A stretch of DNA of 46,777 nt. It comes from Clostridiales bacterium. Its GTDB lineage: Bacteria > Bacillota > Clostridia > Lachnospirales > Lachnospiraceae. Each line of letters begins with the position of its first letter. Within the stretch, counting starts at the first letter, position 1. A program made the position numbers and the translations under genes. The DNA lies in assembly GCA_021204005.1 (NCBI GenBank), contig JAJQAD010000192.1, forward strand, positions 1 through 46,777, read 5' to 3'. This document shows, piece after piece, positions 35,861-45,763 of this stretch. The notes beneath the pieces are model-generated. The model was not told where the DNA came from, made no database searches, and saw nothing but the letters and a program-made list of their open reading frames with translations.

Positions 35861-37044
35861 TAATCATCCAGAAAATGATATTTTTCACCATCCTTAGTAT
35901 ATCCGATAATCGTTTTCAGATTCACATTCTCGACGCTGCGGAAGATATTCATCTCAATGAATTCACTTTTTTGCCGCAACTGCGCGATCAGCTCCTTCAT
36001 CTCCTCCCGCTTGGAACCCTGTGCGCCGCCGCAGCTTGCACAGTTTTCCGTAAACCTGCAGGCACATTGTATAAAGCAGAGATGATTGTAATCCCTCCAC
36101 GCCTTGATATCCTCCTCCCGGATCAGGTACATGGGGCGGATCAGTTCCATCCCCTCAAAGTTCTTACTGTGGAGCTTCGGCATCATGGTTTCCACTTTTC
36201 CGCCGTAAAACATGCCCATGAGAATGGTCTCAATCACATCATCAAAATGGTGTCCCAGCGCAATCTTGTTGCACCCCAGCTCTTTCGCGTGGGAATAGAG
36301 ATACCCCCGCCGCATCCGGGCGCACAAATAGCAGGGATTTTTATCAATCGTGGCCACCGTGTCAAAGATTTCCGTCTCGAAAACCGTCAGCGGGATTCCC
36401 AGAAGCTTTGCATTATCCTGAATCATCCGCCAGTTTTCTTCATTATAGCCCGGATTCATGGTGAGAAATACCAGTTCAAAATTCGCGCGGCCGTGGCGCT
36501 GCAACTCCTGAAACAGCTTCGCCATCAGCATGGAGTCCTTGCCGCCGGAGATGCAGACGGCGATCTTATCCCCATCCTGAATCAGGTCATATTCATTGAT
36601 TCCTTTTGTAAACTTCCGCCAGATCGTTTTGCGGAATTTTTTGATCAGGCTGCGCTCAATCTTTTCGCGTTCCTCCCGCTGCACATTCTCCGCATCCTGT
36701 GCCTCCATCAGTTTCGAAAGCTGATACTTCAGGAATGCACGGTATCCGCCTTTGACATTGACAGCCGCAAACCCGTTCTCCTCCAGTTCATCCACAACAT
36801 CCCTGCTCTGGTCGCCGGTATGGCAAAGGACGTAGATTGTCTCTTTCTCATCCGGATCCGCATCATTTGCCCGGGATTCGCGGCTTTGTTTCAGTTCATT
36901 TATCCACTCCAGAATCTCAGCCAGCGGGATATTGACCGCTCCATCTATTGTGCCGCGGTTATATGTCTCCGACGGGCGAATGTCGATGACAATACGGTCA
37001 GTCGGAGGCATGTTCAGTAATTCTGTGATTTCAATTTCTTTCAT
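35854..37044 (-). CDS. Rhodanese domain-TtcA-like tRNA thiolation PP-loop ATPase fusion
   Basis: Rhodanese VIDIRPSETYNRGTIDGAVNIP..YVLCHTGDQSRDV; PP-loop AVCISGGKDSMLMAKL; CYLCARMRRG. Confidence 0.9.
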   Translation of the reverse strand: MKEIEITELLNMPPTDRIVIDIRPSETYNRGTIDGAVNIPLAEILEWINELKQSRESRANDADPDEKETIYVLCHTGDQSRDVVDELEENGFAAVNVKGGYRAFLKYQLSKLMEAQDAENVQREEREKIERSLIKKFRKTIWRKFTKGINEYDLIQDGDKIAVCISGGKDSMLMAKLFQELQRHGRANFELVFLTMNPGYNEENWRMIQDNAKLLGIPLTVFETEIFDTVATIDKNPCYLCARMRRGYLYSHAKELGCNKIALGHHFDDVIETILMGMFYGGKVETMMPKLHSKNFEGMELIRPMYLIREEDIKAWRDYNHLCFIQCACRFTENCASCGGAQGSKREEMKELIAQLRQKSEFIEMNIFRSVENVNLKTIIGYTKDGEKYHFLDDYN

Positions 37045-37160
37045 ATATGCAAACACCTGTTTATTTCATCTTCCGTTATCCGTTTTTCTGATACGGTGAA
37101 ATATATTCCGCCATTTTCCCTCATGCAAAGTTTCCGGATAACATCTTTCTGCTGTCAGAT

Positions 37161-37913
37161 TCACCCGACAAGATCCCGTACAACCTCCCCGGCCATAATC
37201 AGTCCTGCCACCGCCGGCACAAAGGCATTGCTGCCCGGCACCTGCCGCCGCTGCGTGCATTTTCTCGCAGTACCCGGCGGGCAGATACAATTGCTCTTAC
37301 AGCTGATTGCCATGTCCTCCACCGGCTCCATCGCCGGTTCCCGGGAATAGACCACTTTCAGTTTTTTTATCCCGCGTTTTTTTAATTCCCGCCGCATAAC
37401 CCGGGCCAGCGGGCACACGCTCGTCTCATAGATGTCAGCGACCTCAAACGCCGAGGCGTCCATCTTATTTCCCGCTCCCATGCAGCTGATGATCGGCGTT
37501 CCGCTGCGGTCCGCCTGCATGACCAGCTCCAGCTTTCCGGTCACAGTGTCGATGGCATCTACCACATAGTCATACTGCGAAAAATCAAACTGCCCCGCCG
37601 TATCCGGCATATAAAAGGTCTTATAGGTATGGACGACTGCATCCGGGTTGATTGCGTGAATCCGCTCCGCCGCCACATCCGCCTTATACTTTCCGACCGT
37701 CTCCCGCAAAGCCAGAATCTGCCGGTTCAGATTCGTCAGACAGACCCGGTCGTCGTCGATCAGATCCAGCGTGCCGATTCCGCTCCGTGCCAGCGCTTCC
37801 ACGGTATAGCCGCCAACGCCTCCGATGCCGAACACCGCCACCCGCGCCGCGTGCAGCTTTTCCATGCCATCTTTTCCAAGCAGCAGTTCCGTCCTGGAAA
37901 ACTGATCTAGCAT
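37161..37913 (-). CDS. tcdA: tRNA threonylcarbamoyladenosine dehydratase (TcdA/CsdL-like, E1/ThiF fold)
   Basis: FSRTELLLGKDGMEKLHAARVAVFGIGGVGGYTVEALARSGIGTLDLIDDDRVCLTNLNRQ..ASAFEVADIYETSVCPLARVMRRELKKRG. Confidence 0.92.
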   Translation of the reverse strand: MLDQFSRTELLLGKDGMEKLHAARVAVFGIGGVGGYTVEALARSGIGTLDLIDDDRVCLTNLNRQILALRETVGKYKADVAAERIHAINPDAVVHTYKTFYMPDTAGQFDFSQYDYVVDAIDTVTGKLELVMQADRSGTPIISCMGAGNKMDASAFEVADIYETSVCPLARVMRRELKKRGIKKLKVVYSREPAMEPVEDMAISCKSNCICPPGTARKCTQRRQVPGSNAFVPAVAGLIMAGEVVRDLVG

Positions 37914-38869
37914 ACCGTCCTCCCCATCTTTCGCAGCATCTCCCGGTCCGTCTTTATCGTCGACGCTCCCGATGTCGTCAGCATGTTCCCGGTGATTGTC
38001 GCACTGGCACCGCTCTCAAACGCGGATATCCCCGTTCCCGTAAGCAGCGCCCGTCCTGCCGCCAGGCGGATATTTGCCTCCGGATTAATATAACGGAAAA
38101 AGGCAATCGTCCGCAAAATATCCGCTTCTTCCAGCTGTTGGCGCCCTTCCAATGCTGTACCCGGAATCGGCATCAGCGCATTGATCGGGATAGAGCAGAC
38201 ATGAAACCCGGACAGCGTGACCGCCATATCCAGCCGGTCCTCCCAGGTCTCACCCATTCCGATGATGCCGCCGGAACAGACATACAGCCCCGCCTCCTGC
38301 GCCCGACGGATCGTCTCAAGCTTATCTTCAAACGTATGCGTCGTGCAGATATAGGGGAAAAATCTGCGGGAGGTCTCAATATTCGCGTGATAACTGGTGA
38401 CTCCCGCCTCCCGGAGCCTGCGAAACTGCTCCAGCGTCAATAATCCATGGGATGCGCAGAGCTCCAGCCCGCAACGCTCGCTCATCTCCCGGTAAGCCGC
38501 AAGGGCTTTTTCAAAATCATCACCGCTTAAGGATCTCCCCGCCGTCACGATAGAAAAGCGGTCCACACCTTCCTGCTCATTTGCCAGCGCAGTCTGCACA
38601 ATCTCCTCTTTCGGCAGAAAACCGTAGGTCTCAATCGCTGCGTGGTTGTGGCAGGACTGGGCACAGTATTTGCAATCTTCTCCGCACTGTCCGCTTCTTC
38701 CATTGATAATTGTACAGAGATTCACCTTATCTCCGCAAAAATGAGCGCGGATAAGGTCCGCACCCTGGCACAATTCCTCCAGCGGGCAATCGACCAATCG
38801 GGTCAATTTGTCCTCCCAGGTCAGTCTTCTGCCGTCTATAATCTCATCCGCCAAAACCATAAGATTCAT
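37907..38869 (-). CDS. bioB: Biotin synthase
   Basis: Radical SAM GQCGEDCKYCAQS; VCSGGIIGMGETWEDRLDMA; PINALMPIPGTALEG. Confidence 0.94.
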   Translation of the reverse strand: MNLMVLADEIIDGRRLTWEDKLTRLVDCPLEELCQGADLIRAHFCGDKVNLCTIINGRSGQCGEDCKYCAQSCHNHAAIETYGFLPKEEIVQTALANEQEGVDRFSIVTAGRSLSGDDFEKALAAYREMSERCGLELCASHGLLTLEQFRRLREAGVTSYHANIETSRRFFPYICTTHTFEDKLETIRRAQEAGLYVCSGGIIGMGETWEDRLDMAVTLSGFHVCSIPINALMPIPGTALEGRQQLEEADILRTIAFFRYINPEANIRLAAGRALLTGTGISAFESGASATITGNMLTTSGASTIKTDREMLRKMGRTVC

Positions 38870-39069
38870 CGTTTTTCTCCCTCTTTCTGTTATCTGCTGA
38901 CATACTTCTTTCGGAATCATACCATATTCTTTCCATGAAAACAATTTCTATTTTTCCTATCGGTGCGCTTTGATATGCCGCCCTTCGTTTTTACCTGTCC
39001 GACAATAAACCCCGCTTCGGAGATTGGGCATGTAACATAAAAAACACTGAGCGCATAATTCGAATTCTG

Positions 39070-39098
39070 TTGACAAATATCCGAATTCGGAATATGCT
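39070..39098 (+). promoter_or_regulatory. Promoter with palindromic operator in the spacer, upstream of the ClC gene
   Basis: TTGACA-N17-TATGCT with TCCGAATTCGGA palindrome at 39080-39091. Confidence 0.6.
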
Positions 39099-39170
39099 TG
39101 AAAAATACATCGTGCAATTCAGAAGAGAACTCGAACCGAAGAATACATACCAAGAGGTCACCGAAGAAAA

Positions 39171-40481
39171 ATGAACAGGCAACGCAAATTTCGACCGCTC
39201 GAACTGTGTTTCGCGGCGACAACCGGGGCGCTGATCGCGATTTTTATCTGGCTGTACCTGGAGCTGTCCAACGTCGGGGTCACGATCATCTGGGATCGCA
39301 TCCCTTCCTATATTAATTTCAAACATTATACACTGGCCATGTGCCTGGCCGGCGGCCTGGTCGTAGGCATTTTTCACCATTTTTACGGGCCTTACCCGGA
39401 AAGCATGGCGGATGCCGTCAGACGTGTGAATGAGGACGGTTTTTATCCGTTTAAAAATCTGCATATCACCGTCGTTGCCGCTTTTCTCTCCCTGTTTTTC
39501 GGCGGGTCAGTCGGTCCGGAGTCCGGTCTGGTCTGCCTGCTCCTGGGGCTTTGCTTCTGGACGATGGTGCAGTTTGATCTGGCCAGAGACACCATACAGG
39601 CCTGTCTTGAAAAAAATCCCGGCGCATCCGGAGGATATATATTCCGCCGGATGTTAAGGAATCTTCTTCGCTCCGCAAACCGGCTTCCGGAATTTGAGGT
39701 ATCCACCAAATGGAAGCGCTCGGAACAGATTACGACAGGCATGGCAACCGGTGTGACCGCGCTGCTCATCTATCTGCTGATGAACCGGCTGTTTGGAAGC
39801 GCGTTTACAATCCCTCATCTGAATTCCGGGGAAATTTACATGAAGGACCGCTTTTCGGTGATACTGCTGGCTGCGGCAGGCGTCGGATCCGGTTATCTGT
39901 TTTTATTTTTCCGAAAACTGACGTCATGGTTTTTCGGAAAGCTGCGCACGAAAAAACTGGACATTATCAATGCCATGCTCGGCGGTCTGATTCTCGGGCT
40001 GATCGGGACGGCTCTCCCCATGACCATGTTTTCCGGCGGCAGTGATATTCAGCTGATTCAATATGAATACTATCAGTATACGCCATGGCTGCTGATTCTG
40101 ATCGGCGCGGTAAAGCTGTTTCTGACAAATGTATGCATCGAATCCGGGTGGCGCGGCGGACATTTCTTTCCGGTTATCTTTTCGGGTTTAAGTATCGGAT
40201 ACGGCCTGTCCTCACTCCTCGGAACCAGCCAGCTTTTAAGCGTCATCGTAGTGACGGCCGCTCTGCTGGGAACCATCCTGCAGCAGCCCATCGGTGCATT
40301 TGCCCTGACCCTGATCTTTTTCCCGATTGATAATCTCGGCTGGATGGCTGCCGTCTGCTTTGCAGCAGGATGCATCCCTTTACCGCGCATTCTGCGCGCA
40401 ACCCCGGAAAGCAGGGGATTTATTTACGGACTGGTACATAAAAAAGGACAGAGGAAGCTGACACCTCACAAAGAAGCATAA
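39171..40481 (+). CDS. ClC-family chloride channel/transporter-like membrane protein
   Basis: FFGGSVGPESGLVCLLLGL; about 10 hydrophobic segments; GGHFFPVIFSGLSIGYGL; QQPIGAFALTLIFF. Confidence 0.87.
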   Translation: MNRQRKFRPLELCFAATTGALIAIFIWLYLELSNVGVTIIWDRIPSYINFKHYTLAMCLAGGLVVGIFHHFYGPYPESMADAVRRVNEDGFYPFKNLHITVVAAFLSLFFGGSVGPESGLVCLLLGLCFWTMVQFDLARDTIQACLEKNPGASGGYIFRRMLRNLLRSANRLPEFEVSTKWKRSEQITTGMATGVTALLIYLLMNRLFGSAFTIPHLNSGEIYMKDRFSVILLAAAGVGSGYLFLFFRKLTSWFFGKLRTKKLDIINAMLGGLILGLIGTALPMTMFSGGSDIQLIQYEYYQYTPWLLILIGAVKLFLTNVCIESGWRGGHFFPVIFSGLSIGYGLSSLLGTSQLLSVIVVTAALLGTILQQPIGAFALTLIFFPIDNLGWMAAVCFAAGCIPLPRILRATPESRGFIYGLVHKKGQRKLTPHKEA

Positions 40482-40492
40482 AAAGACATAAA

Positions 40493-40530
40493 GAAGCGGG
40501 AAACACACGAATAAACATGGATCCCGCTTC
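40493..40530. terminator. Stem-loop between convergent ClC and L,D-transpeptidase genes
   Basis: GAAGCGGGA ... TCCCGCTTC. Confidence 0.6.
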
Positions 40531-40563
40531 TCTGCGGATGAATATATCCAATTCCGCATTTTC

Positions 40564-42018
40564 TCATTCTCCCGCATAAGAATATGCGTTGGAAATCTTA
40601 CTGCTGTTGGACGTGAGCTTCACCGTCTCCCGGTAATACGCCACCACCGGCGTCCCCACCTCCAGCAGCCCATATAGCTGCTGCGCCGCGTCGGCGGGCA
40701 CATTGATGCAGCCGTGGGAACCGGAATTGACATAGATACTGCCGCCAAACGAACTGCGCCAGCTCGCATCGTGAATCCCTACATTGTAGGCAAACGGCAT
40801 GAAATAAGTCACATCCGACGCATAATCCTCCCCCACCAGCGTGGCCGGGCTCTGCTTATAGACAATCTTGAAGATCCCATCCGGCGAACCATTTCCGTTG
40901 GAAATTTTTCCGGAAACAATATCACAGTCGAGCACCAGCGACCCGTCCTCATAATAATACAGATGCTGGTTTGTGTAGTCCAGTTCCACGTAAGTGTCTC
41001 CGATATCATCCAGACCGCTGACCTGCGCCGTCTGCTCATACACCGGTTCCCTGGTGACAGGCTCGCCTCCAGCCAGATCTTCCAGAATCTGCGCCGCCTC
41101 ACCGGATTTGTCAATCACCCATCCGTAATCTCCTCCGCCGATCTCAATAGTATCTCCCTGCGTTGTGACAAAGGAACGTACATCGCCATATGTATTATAA
41201 GCGGAGGCCAGAGTCTGTACAAAAGCCGCCACCCTGTCCTCATCGATCGTCACCGCGTAATCCTCTCCGATCACCAGCATCTCCCCGATCTCTTTTGCAG
41301 ACAATGACTCATCCACACCCTCAATCTCATACTGAATCACCGCATTCTGATAAAATTGCAGCTGGTCCAATGCCCGAACGAGCTGTTCATCCTCCGCCGT
41401 AATCTCCGGCGCCACATAGCAGTCGTCTCCCAAAATGCACTCCGTCAGCCCCGCATCCACCGCGGCTGTAACAGCACTTACCACATTCTCCCCGATCGGC
41501 GTATTTCCATAGGTCTCCGGTGTAATTTCGTAGATACCATCCTCCGATATAGTAAGCGCAGCATCCTGCGGAGCTTCATATTCCGTCTGATTCAGAAAAT
41601 CCAGCGCCAGAATCTGCTCCTCCAGTGCGTCCGCATCATAGGACCAGGCCGCCTCCATGGTATAGGCGTGCTCCTTTGCCAGCTCCACCGGCCAGGCAAA
41701 CGCATTCTGCCCCTCCAGCAGCTCTTCCTCCGCTCCGGCATCCACATACGCATAGAAAAAATCTGTTCCGCTCAATGAATATTCATTTCCATCCCGGTCA
41801 TACACGGTAAGAACATACGTGTCTCCGAGCTCTACATTATACTCCTTTAATGTCTCCGCCGTCTTCAGACTGTAAGCCTCCCCATTTATCGTAGTATGAG
41901 GGAAAAAATGACTCTGAAAATAAAAAGCCGCTCCCAGATACAACGCCAGGATGATGGCTGCTATTGTGATAAGCGTGACCCATATGTATATCGTATTTTT
42001 TTCTTTTTTCATGTGCAT
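40564..42018 (-). CDS. L,D-transpeptidase (YkuD) with N-terminal TM anchor and PG-binding-like domain
   Basis: YVELDYTNQHLYYYEDGSLVLDCDIVSG..GIHDASWRSSFGGSIYVNSGSHGCINVP active-site motif. Confidence 0.95.
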   Translation of the reverse strand: MHMKKEKNTIYIWVTLITIAAIILALYLGAAFYFQSHFFPHTTINGEAYSLKTAETLKEYNVELGDTYVLTVYDRDGNEYSLSGTDFFYAYVDAGAEEELLEGQNAFAWPVELAKEHAYTMEAAWSYDADALEEQILALDFLNQTEYEAPQDAALTISEDGIYEITPETYGNTPIGENVVSAVTAAVDAGLTECILGDDCYVAPEITAEDEQLVRALDQLQFYQNAVIQYEIEGVDESLSAKEIGEMLVIGEDYAVTIDEDRVAAFVQTLASAYNTYGDVRSFVTTQGDTIEIGGGDYGWVIDKSGEAAQILEDLAGGEPVTREPVYEQTAQVSGLDDIGDTYVELDYTNQHLYYYEDGSLVLDCDIVSGKISNGNGSPDGIFKIVYKQSPATLVGEDYASDVTYFMPFAYNVGIHDASWRSSFGGSIYVNSGSHGCINVPADAAQQLYGLLEVGTPVVAYYRETVKLTSNSSKISNAYSYAGE

Positions 42019-42145
42019 CTCCTCAAATAATTTATCCCAATCAGCTCTAATCCCCTAAAAATGCTGCTCTCTCATTTGATGAAAAGCGAGATTTATCCAT
42101 AACTGACATTATTTATCCATTATACACACAATGAATCCTTTTTGC

Positions 42146-42246
42146 TATACCTTATCGCACGAAGTGCGCCTGTGCGCCAGCACATGCATTCACGAGTGCT
42201 CGGAGAGTATACCTTATCGCGCGAAGTGCGCCTGTGCGCCAGCACA
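42146..42246. repeat. Near-identical 39-bp direct repeat pair containing a palindrome
   Basis: TATACCTTATCGC(A/G)CGAAGTGCGCCTGTGCGCCAGCACA at 42146-42184 and 42208-42246 (38/39). Confidence 0.85.
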
Positions 42247-42252
42247 CATTTG

Positions 42253-42282
42253 TTGACAGAAACCGCTCCGGCAGGATAAAAT
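42253..42282 (+). promoter_or_regulatory. Candidate promoter of the GH38 gene
   Basis: TTGACA-N18-TAAAAT. Confidence 0.5.
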
Positions 42283-42328
42283 AAAATCAATCTGACTCAG
42301 ATAAAGACAACTTTAACCCACTGGCATG

Positions 42329-42347
42329 ATTCCGGTATAACCGGAAT
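42329..42347. promoter_or_regulatory. Palindromic candidate operator in the GH38 leader
   Basis: ATTCCGGT-ATA-ACCGGAAT, perfect 8-bp arms. Confidence 0.5.
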
Positions 42348-42388
42348 AAGTGTCAGAACATAAAACGATACATAAAAAGGAGAACGGC

Positions 42389-45300
42389 ATGCCCTTACTC
42401 ACATCCGAATGGCGGGAACGCATCGACCACTGGATCCGCACCCTGAAACGAGACTTTTACCACCCCCTGCAGGAACTTTCCTGGGAAGTTTTTTTCACCA
42501 TGGAACATCTGTCGCTCACAGAAGCAAAAGCACAAGCTTTCACGCAAGCCGCAACAGGTCAAAGTTGGGGACATTCCTGGGAATACGGCTGGTTCCGCAC
42601 CCGGGTTACACTGCCGCCGGAAGCCGCCGGACAGCGGATCGTGCTCAATCCGGGCTTCGGCGCAGAAGCAACAATCTTTGTGAACGGCAGCGCTTTCGGC
42701 ACCTACCGGGCTGACTGGGTTGAAGAAGCGCATCATTATATAGAAGATAATGCGTTGACCGCGGACGGCATTCCCGGGGAAGTATTTGACATCTATATGG
42801 AAGTCTATGCCGGTCATTATTTCCCGCGGCGCTACGATGCGGAAAACCACCGTGCTACCGGACCGGTGATGGAGGGAGATTACGAAGATCCCCTTGCGGA
42901 GGGGCAGCGCTGCACCGTCGGCGTCAGCACCGTCGGCATATGGAACGAGGTTGCCTACCAGCTCTATATGGATGTGACGACACTTGATCAGCTGCTTCCC
43001 ATGCTCGACGAGACCAGCCTGCGCGCGGCAAAAATTGCAGAAACTCTGGAACAATTTACGCTGTGTGTGGATTTTGAGCAGGATGCCGACAGGCGAAATG
43101 CAGACTACCGTGCGGCCCGGAAATTGCTGCAGCCGGTTCTGGAAAGTAAAAACGGCGAAACCATGCCAACGTTCTATGCGGTCGGAAACGCGCACATCGA
43201 CCTGGCCTGGCTGTGGCCGATGGAAGAAACCCATCGCAAGACAGCGCGGACATTCGCCGCTCAGCTGCGGCTCCTCGATGAATATCCGGACTACAGATTC
43301 ATCCAGAGTCAGCCCGCCGCCTATGAAATGTGCCGGAACTACTACCCGGAATTATTTGAACAGATTTTACGGGCAATCAAAGACGGTCGCTGGATTGCGG
43401 ACGGCGCCATGTGGGTGGAGCCGGACACCAATATGACCGGCGGGGAATCACTGATCCGCCAGCTGCTGTACGGAAAGCAGTATTATAAGGAAGTTCTGGG
43501 TGTTGACAGTGAGGTACTCTGGCTGCCGGACACGTTCGGCTATACGGCGGCGCTCCCGCAGATTCTGCGGGGCTGCGGTGTCAGGTATCTGGTGACCCAG
43601 AAAATTTTCTGGTCCTACAATGGCGGCGAACAGTTTCCCTATCACTATTTTTCATGGGAAGGCATGGATGGTTCGCAGATTACCACATTCCTTCCGACCA
43701 GCTATACCTACCAGACCACACCGAAGGAAACCAACCGGGTCTGGAAAGATCGCGCCCAGATGCGCGACCTGGAAGCTTTCCTCTTCCCCTTCGGCTATGG
43801 GGACGGAGGCGGCGGTCCGTGCCGCGACCATATAGAGTATGCACAGCGCGGCCGCGATCTGGAGGGCAGTGTAAAAATGAAATCCGCGAGCCCACGCGCG
43901 TTCTTTTCCGATATGGATGCACTTGGCGGACCGAAACACACTTACGTCGGAGAGCTTTACTTTACCGCACATCGCGGCACCTACACGACACAGGCGTCCG
44001 TAAAACGCGGCAATCGGAAAAGCGAACTTCTGATGCGGGAGCTGGAGCTCTGGGCGGCGCTTGCCTCCCTGCGCGGCTATCCGTATCCTGACAAAGAAAT
44101 CGAACAGCTTTGGAAAGTAATCCTGCTGCACCAGTTCCACGATATCCTGCCCGGTTCCTCCATCGCCCGCGTCTATGAGGAGGCAAAACAGGCTTATCAT
44201 GACCTGACTGTACAGGCGGAGGGGCTGCTGTATACGGCGCTCGGGGCTTTGACTTCCACCTCAGTCGATAGTGCTGTGCGGGACAAAGCGGAGAACACTG
44301 CTTCTCAGGAACGCATCCTGTCAGTTGATGTACCGGAGGGAATCACCGTATGGAATTCGCTCAGCTTCGAGCGGAACGCCATCGTCTCACTCCCGGAACA
44401 TTACCGCAACGGCGCTGTCCTAAATAAAAAGCCCATTCCCGTGTATGATGGAATAAACGGATTGCAGGCCGTCGTTACGATTCCGGCCTTCGGAGCAGTC
44501 ACGCTGTTTCCGGCCACCGACTCAGATACTCCATCTGCACCCACAACCATTGCCGCAGCAGCATCTGCTACAGTCGCTCCGCCCGTCACCCTGACGGAGA
44601 CTGACGCGGGCTATGTATTGGAAAACAGCCGGCTCCGCGCCATCGCGGACACACACGGCGAAATCATATCTTTCCGCCTGAAATCAGAGAATGGTTCTCT
44701 GAGCCCCCGGGAGCTTGCCGCCGGAGGCATGAACCGCCTGCGACTGTTCAAATCCGTTCCGCGCCGCTATGACGCCTGGGACATCGACTCAAACTACACA
44801 GAACAGGAGATTGTCCCTGCCGCCAGCCAGATCAGCTGCCGCATCCTGCAGGCTTCAGGAGCGGAGGCTCTGCTCGAAGTGTCCGGTCAGATCGGCAGAT
44901 CCTCCTGCTCGCAGATAATCCGGCTACGGGCCAATGCCCGCAGGCTGGAGTTTGAGACAACAATAGACTGGCACGAGCAGCACCGCCTTTTAAAAGCCGC
45001 CTTCCCTGTCAGTGTCTACGCGGATCATGGCATCAACGAGATGCAGTTCGGCTTCGTCCGGCGCCCGACACACCGGTCGCGAGCCTACGACCGGGACCGC
45101 TTTGAGGTCTGCAATCACCGCTACAGCACACTCTGTGAGGGAAATCACGGCGCAGCCGTTTTAAATGACTGCAAATACGGCATCAGCATGAACGGGAACT
45201 CCCTGGAGCTGACGCTCCTCAGTGCAGCCACCTGTCCTGACCGCCATGCCGATCAGGGCAGACATACCTTTACCTACGCCTTTACCGCGTGGGAGGGAAC

Positions 45301-45667
45301 ATTTTTCGAGAGCGACATCGTCCGCCAGGGTTATGAACTGAATGTACCGCCGGCAGTGACCACGGGAAGCTGTCCGCCGTTCTCCACCTTTGCAGTGGAT
45401 GCGGAAAATATTATTCTGGAAACCGTAAAATGCGCCGCGGACGGCAGCGGCGACCTCATCCTGCGCCTTTATGAGTCAAAAAAAGCCGGGACATTTGCAA
45501 AACTGCAAATCAATCTCGACGCTTTCGGCATACTGCAGGACGGTTATAAGCTATTTGTCTGTGACATGCTGGAAAATAAGGAAGAGCAGATATCGGTTAA
45601 ACAGGGAACAGCAAACCTTTGTTTCCGACCGTTTGAAATCAAGACACTGCGGTTAGTAATCATATAA
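42389..45667 (+). CDS. Glycoside hydrolase family 38 alpha-mannosidase
   Basis: GNAHIDLAWLWPMEETHRKTARTFAAQLRLLDEYPDYRFIQSQP; LWLPDTFGYTAALPQILRG; HQFHDILPGSSI; RBS AAAAAGGAG before ATG at 42389. Confidence 0.95.
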   Translation: MPLLTSEWRERIDHWIRTLKRDFYHPLQELSWEVFFTMEHLSLTEAKAQAFTQAATGQSWGHSWEYGWFRTRVTLPPEAAGQRIVLNPGFGAEATIFVNGSAFGTYRADWVEEAHHYIEDNALTADGIPGEVFDIYMEVYAGHYFPRRYDAENHRATGPVMEGDYEDPLAEGQRCTVGVSTVGIWNEVAYQLYMDVTTLDQLLPMLDETSLRAAKIAETLEQFTLCVDFEQDADRRNADYRAARKLLQPVLESKNGETMPTFYAVGNAHIDLAWLWPMEETHRKTARTFAAQLRLLDEYPDYRFIQSQPAAYEMCRNYYPELFEQILRAIKDGRWIADGAMWVEPDTNMTGGESLIRQLLYGKQYYKEVLGVDSEVLWLPDTFGYTAALPQILRGCGVRYLVTQKIFWSYNGGEQFPYHYFSWEGMDGSQITTFLPTSYTYQTTPKETNRVWKDRAQMRDLEAFLFPFGYGDGGGGPCRDHIEYAQRGRDLEGSVKMKSASPRAFFSDMDALGGPKHTYVGELYFTAHRGTYTTQASVKRGNRKSELLMRELELWAALASLRGYPYPDKEIEQLWKVILLHQFHDILPGSSIARVYEEAKQAYHDLTVQAEGLLYTALGALTSTSVDSAVRDKAENTASQERILSVDVPEGITVWNSLSFERNAIVSLPEHYRNGAVLNKKPIPVYDGINGLQAVVTIPAFGAVTLFPATDSDTPSAPTTIAAAASATVAPPVTLTETDAGYVLENSRLRAIADTHGEIISFRLKSENGSLSPRELAAGGMNRLRLFKSVPRRYDAWDIDSNYTEQEIVPAASQISCRILQASGAEALLEVSGQIGRSSCSQIIRLRANARRLEFETTIDWHEQHRLLKAAFPVSVYADHGINEMQFGFVRRPTHRSRAYDRDRFEVCNHRYSTLCEGNHGAAVLNDCKYGISMNGNSLELTLLSAATCPDRHADQGRHTFTYAFTAWEGTFFESDIVRQGYELNVPPAVTTGSCPPFSTFAVDAENIILETVKCAADGSGDLILRLYESKKAGTFAKLQINLDAFGILQDGYKLFVCDMLENKEEQISVKQGTANLCFRPFEIKTLRLVII

Positions 45668-45763
45668 ACATCTGACCGTTTTGTCAGCGGGGAAAAAATC
45701 AACTGCTTTCTTCGGAATATATGCTGATAACCACAAATTACTACAAATAAAGGCGGCGGGCTA

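Noticed and set aside
35875-37020. 381-aa plus-strand ORF antisense to the rhodanese-TtcA gene
   Set aside because: Shadow ORF over a conserved gene
37161-37913. MoeB (MoaD-activating enzyme) assignment
   Set aside because: The C-terminal half (ASAFEVADIYETSVCPLARVMRRELKKRG) fits TcdA/CsdL better than MoeB
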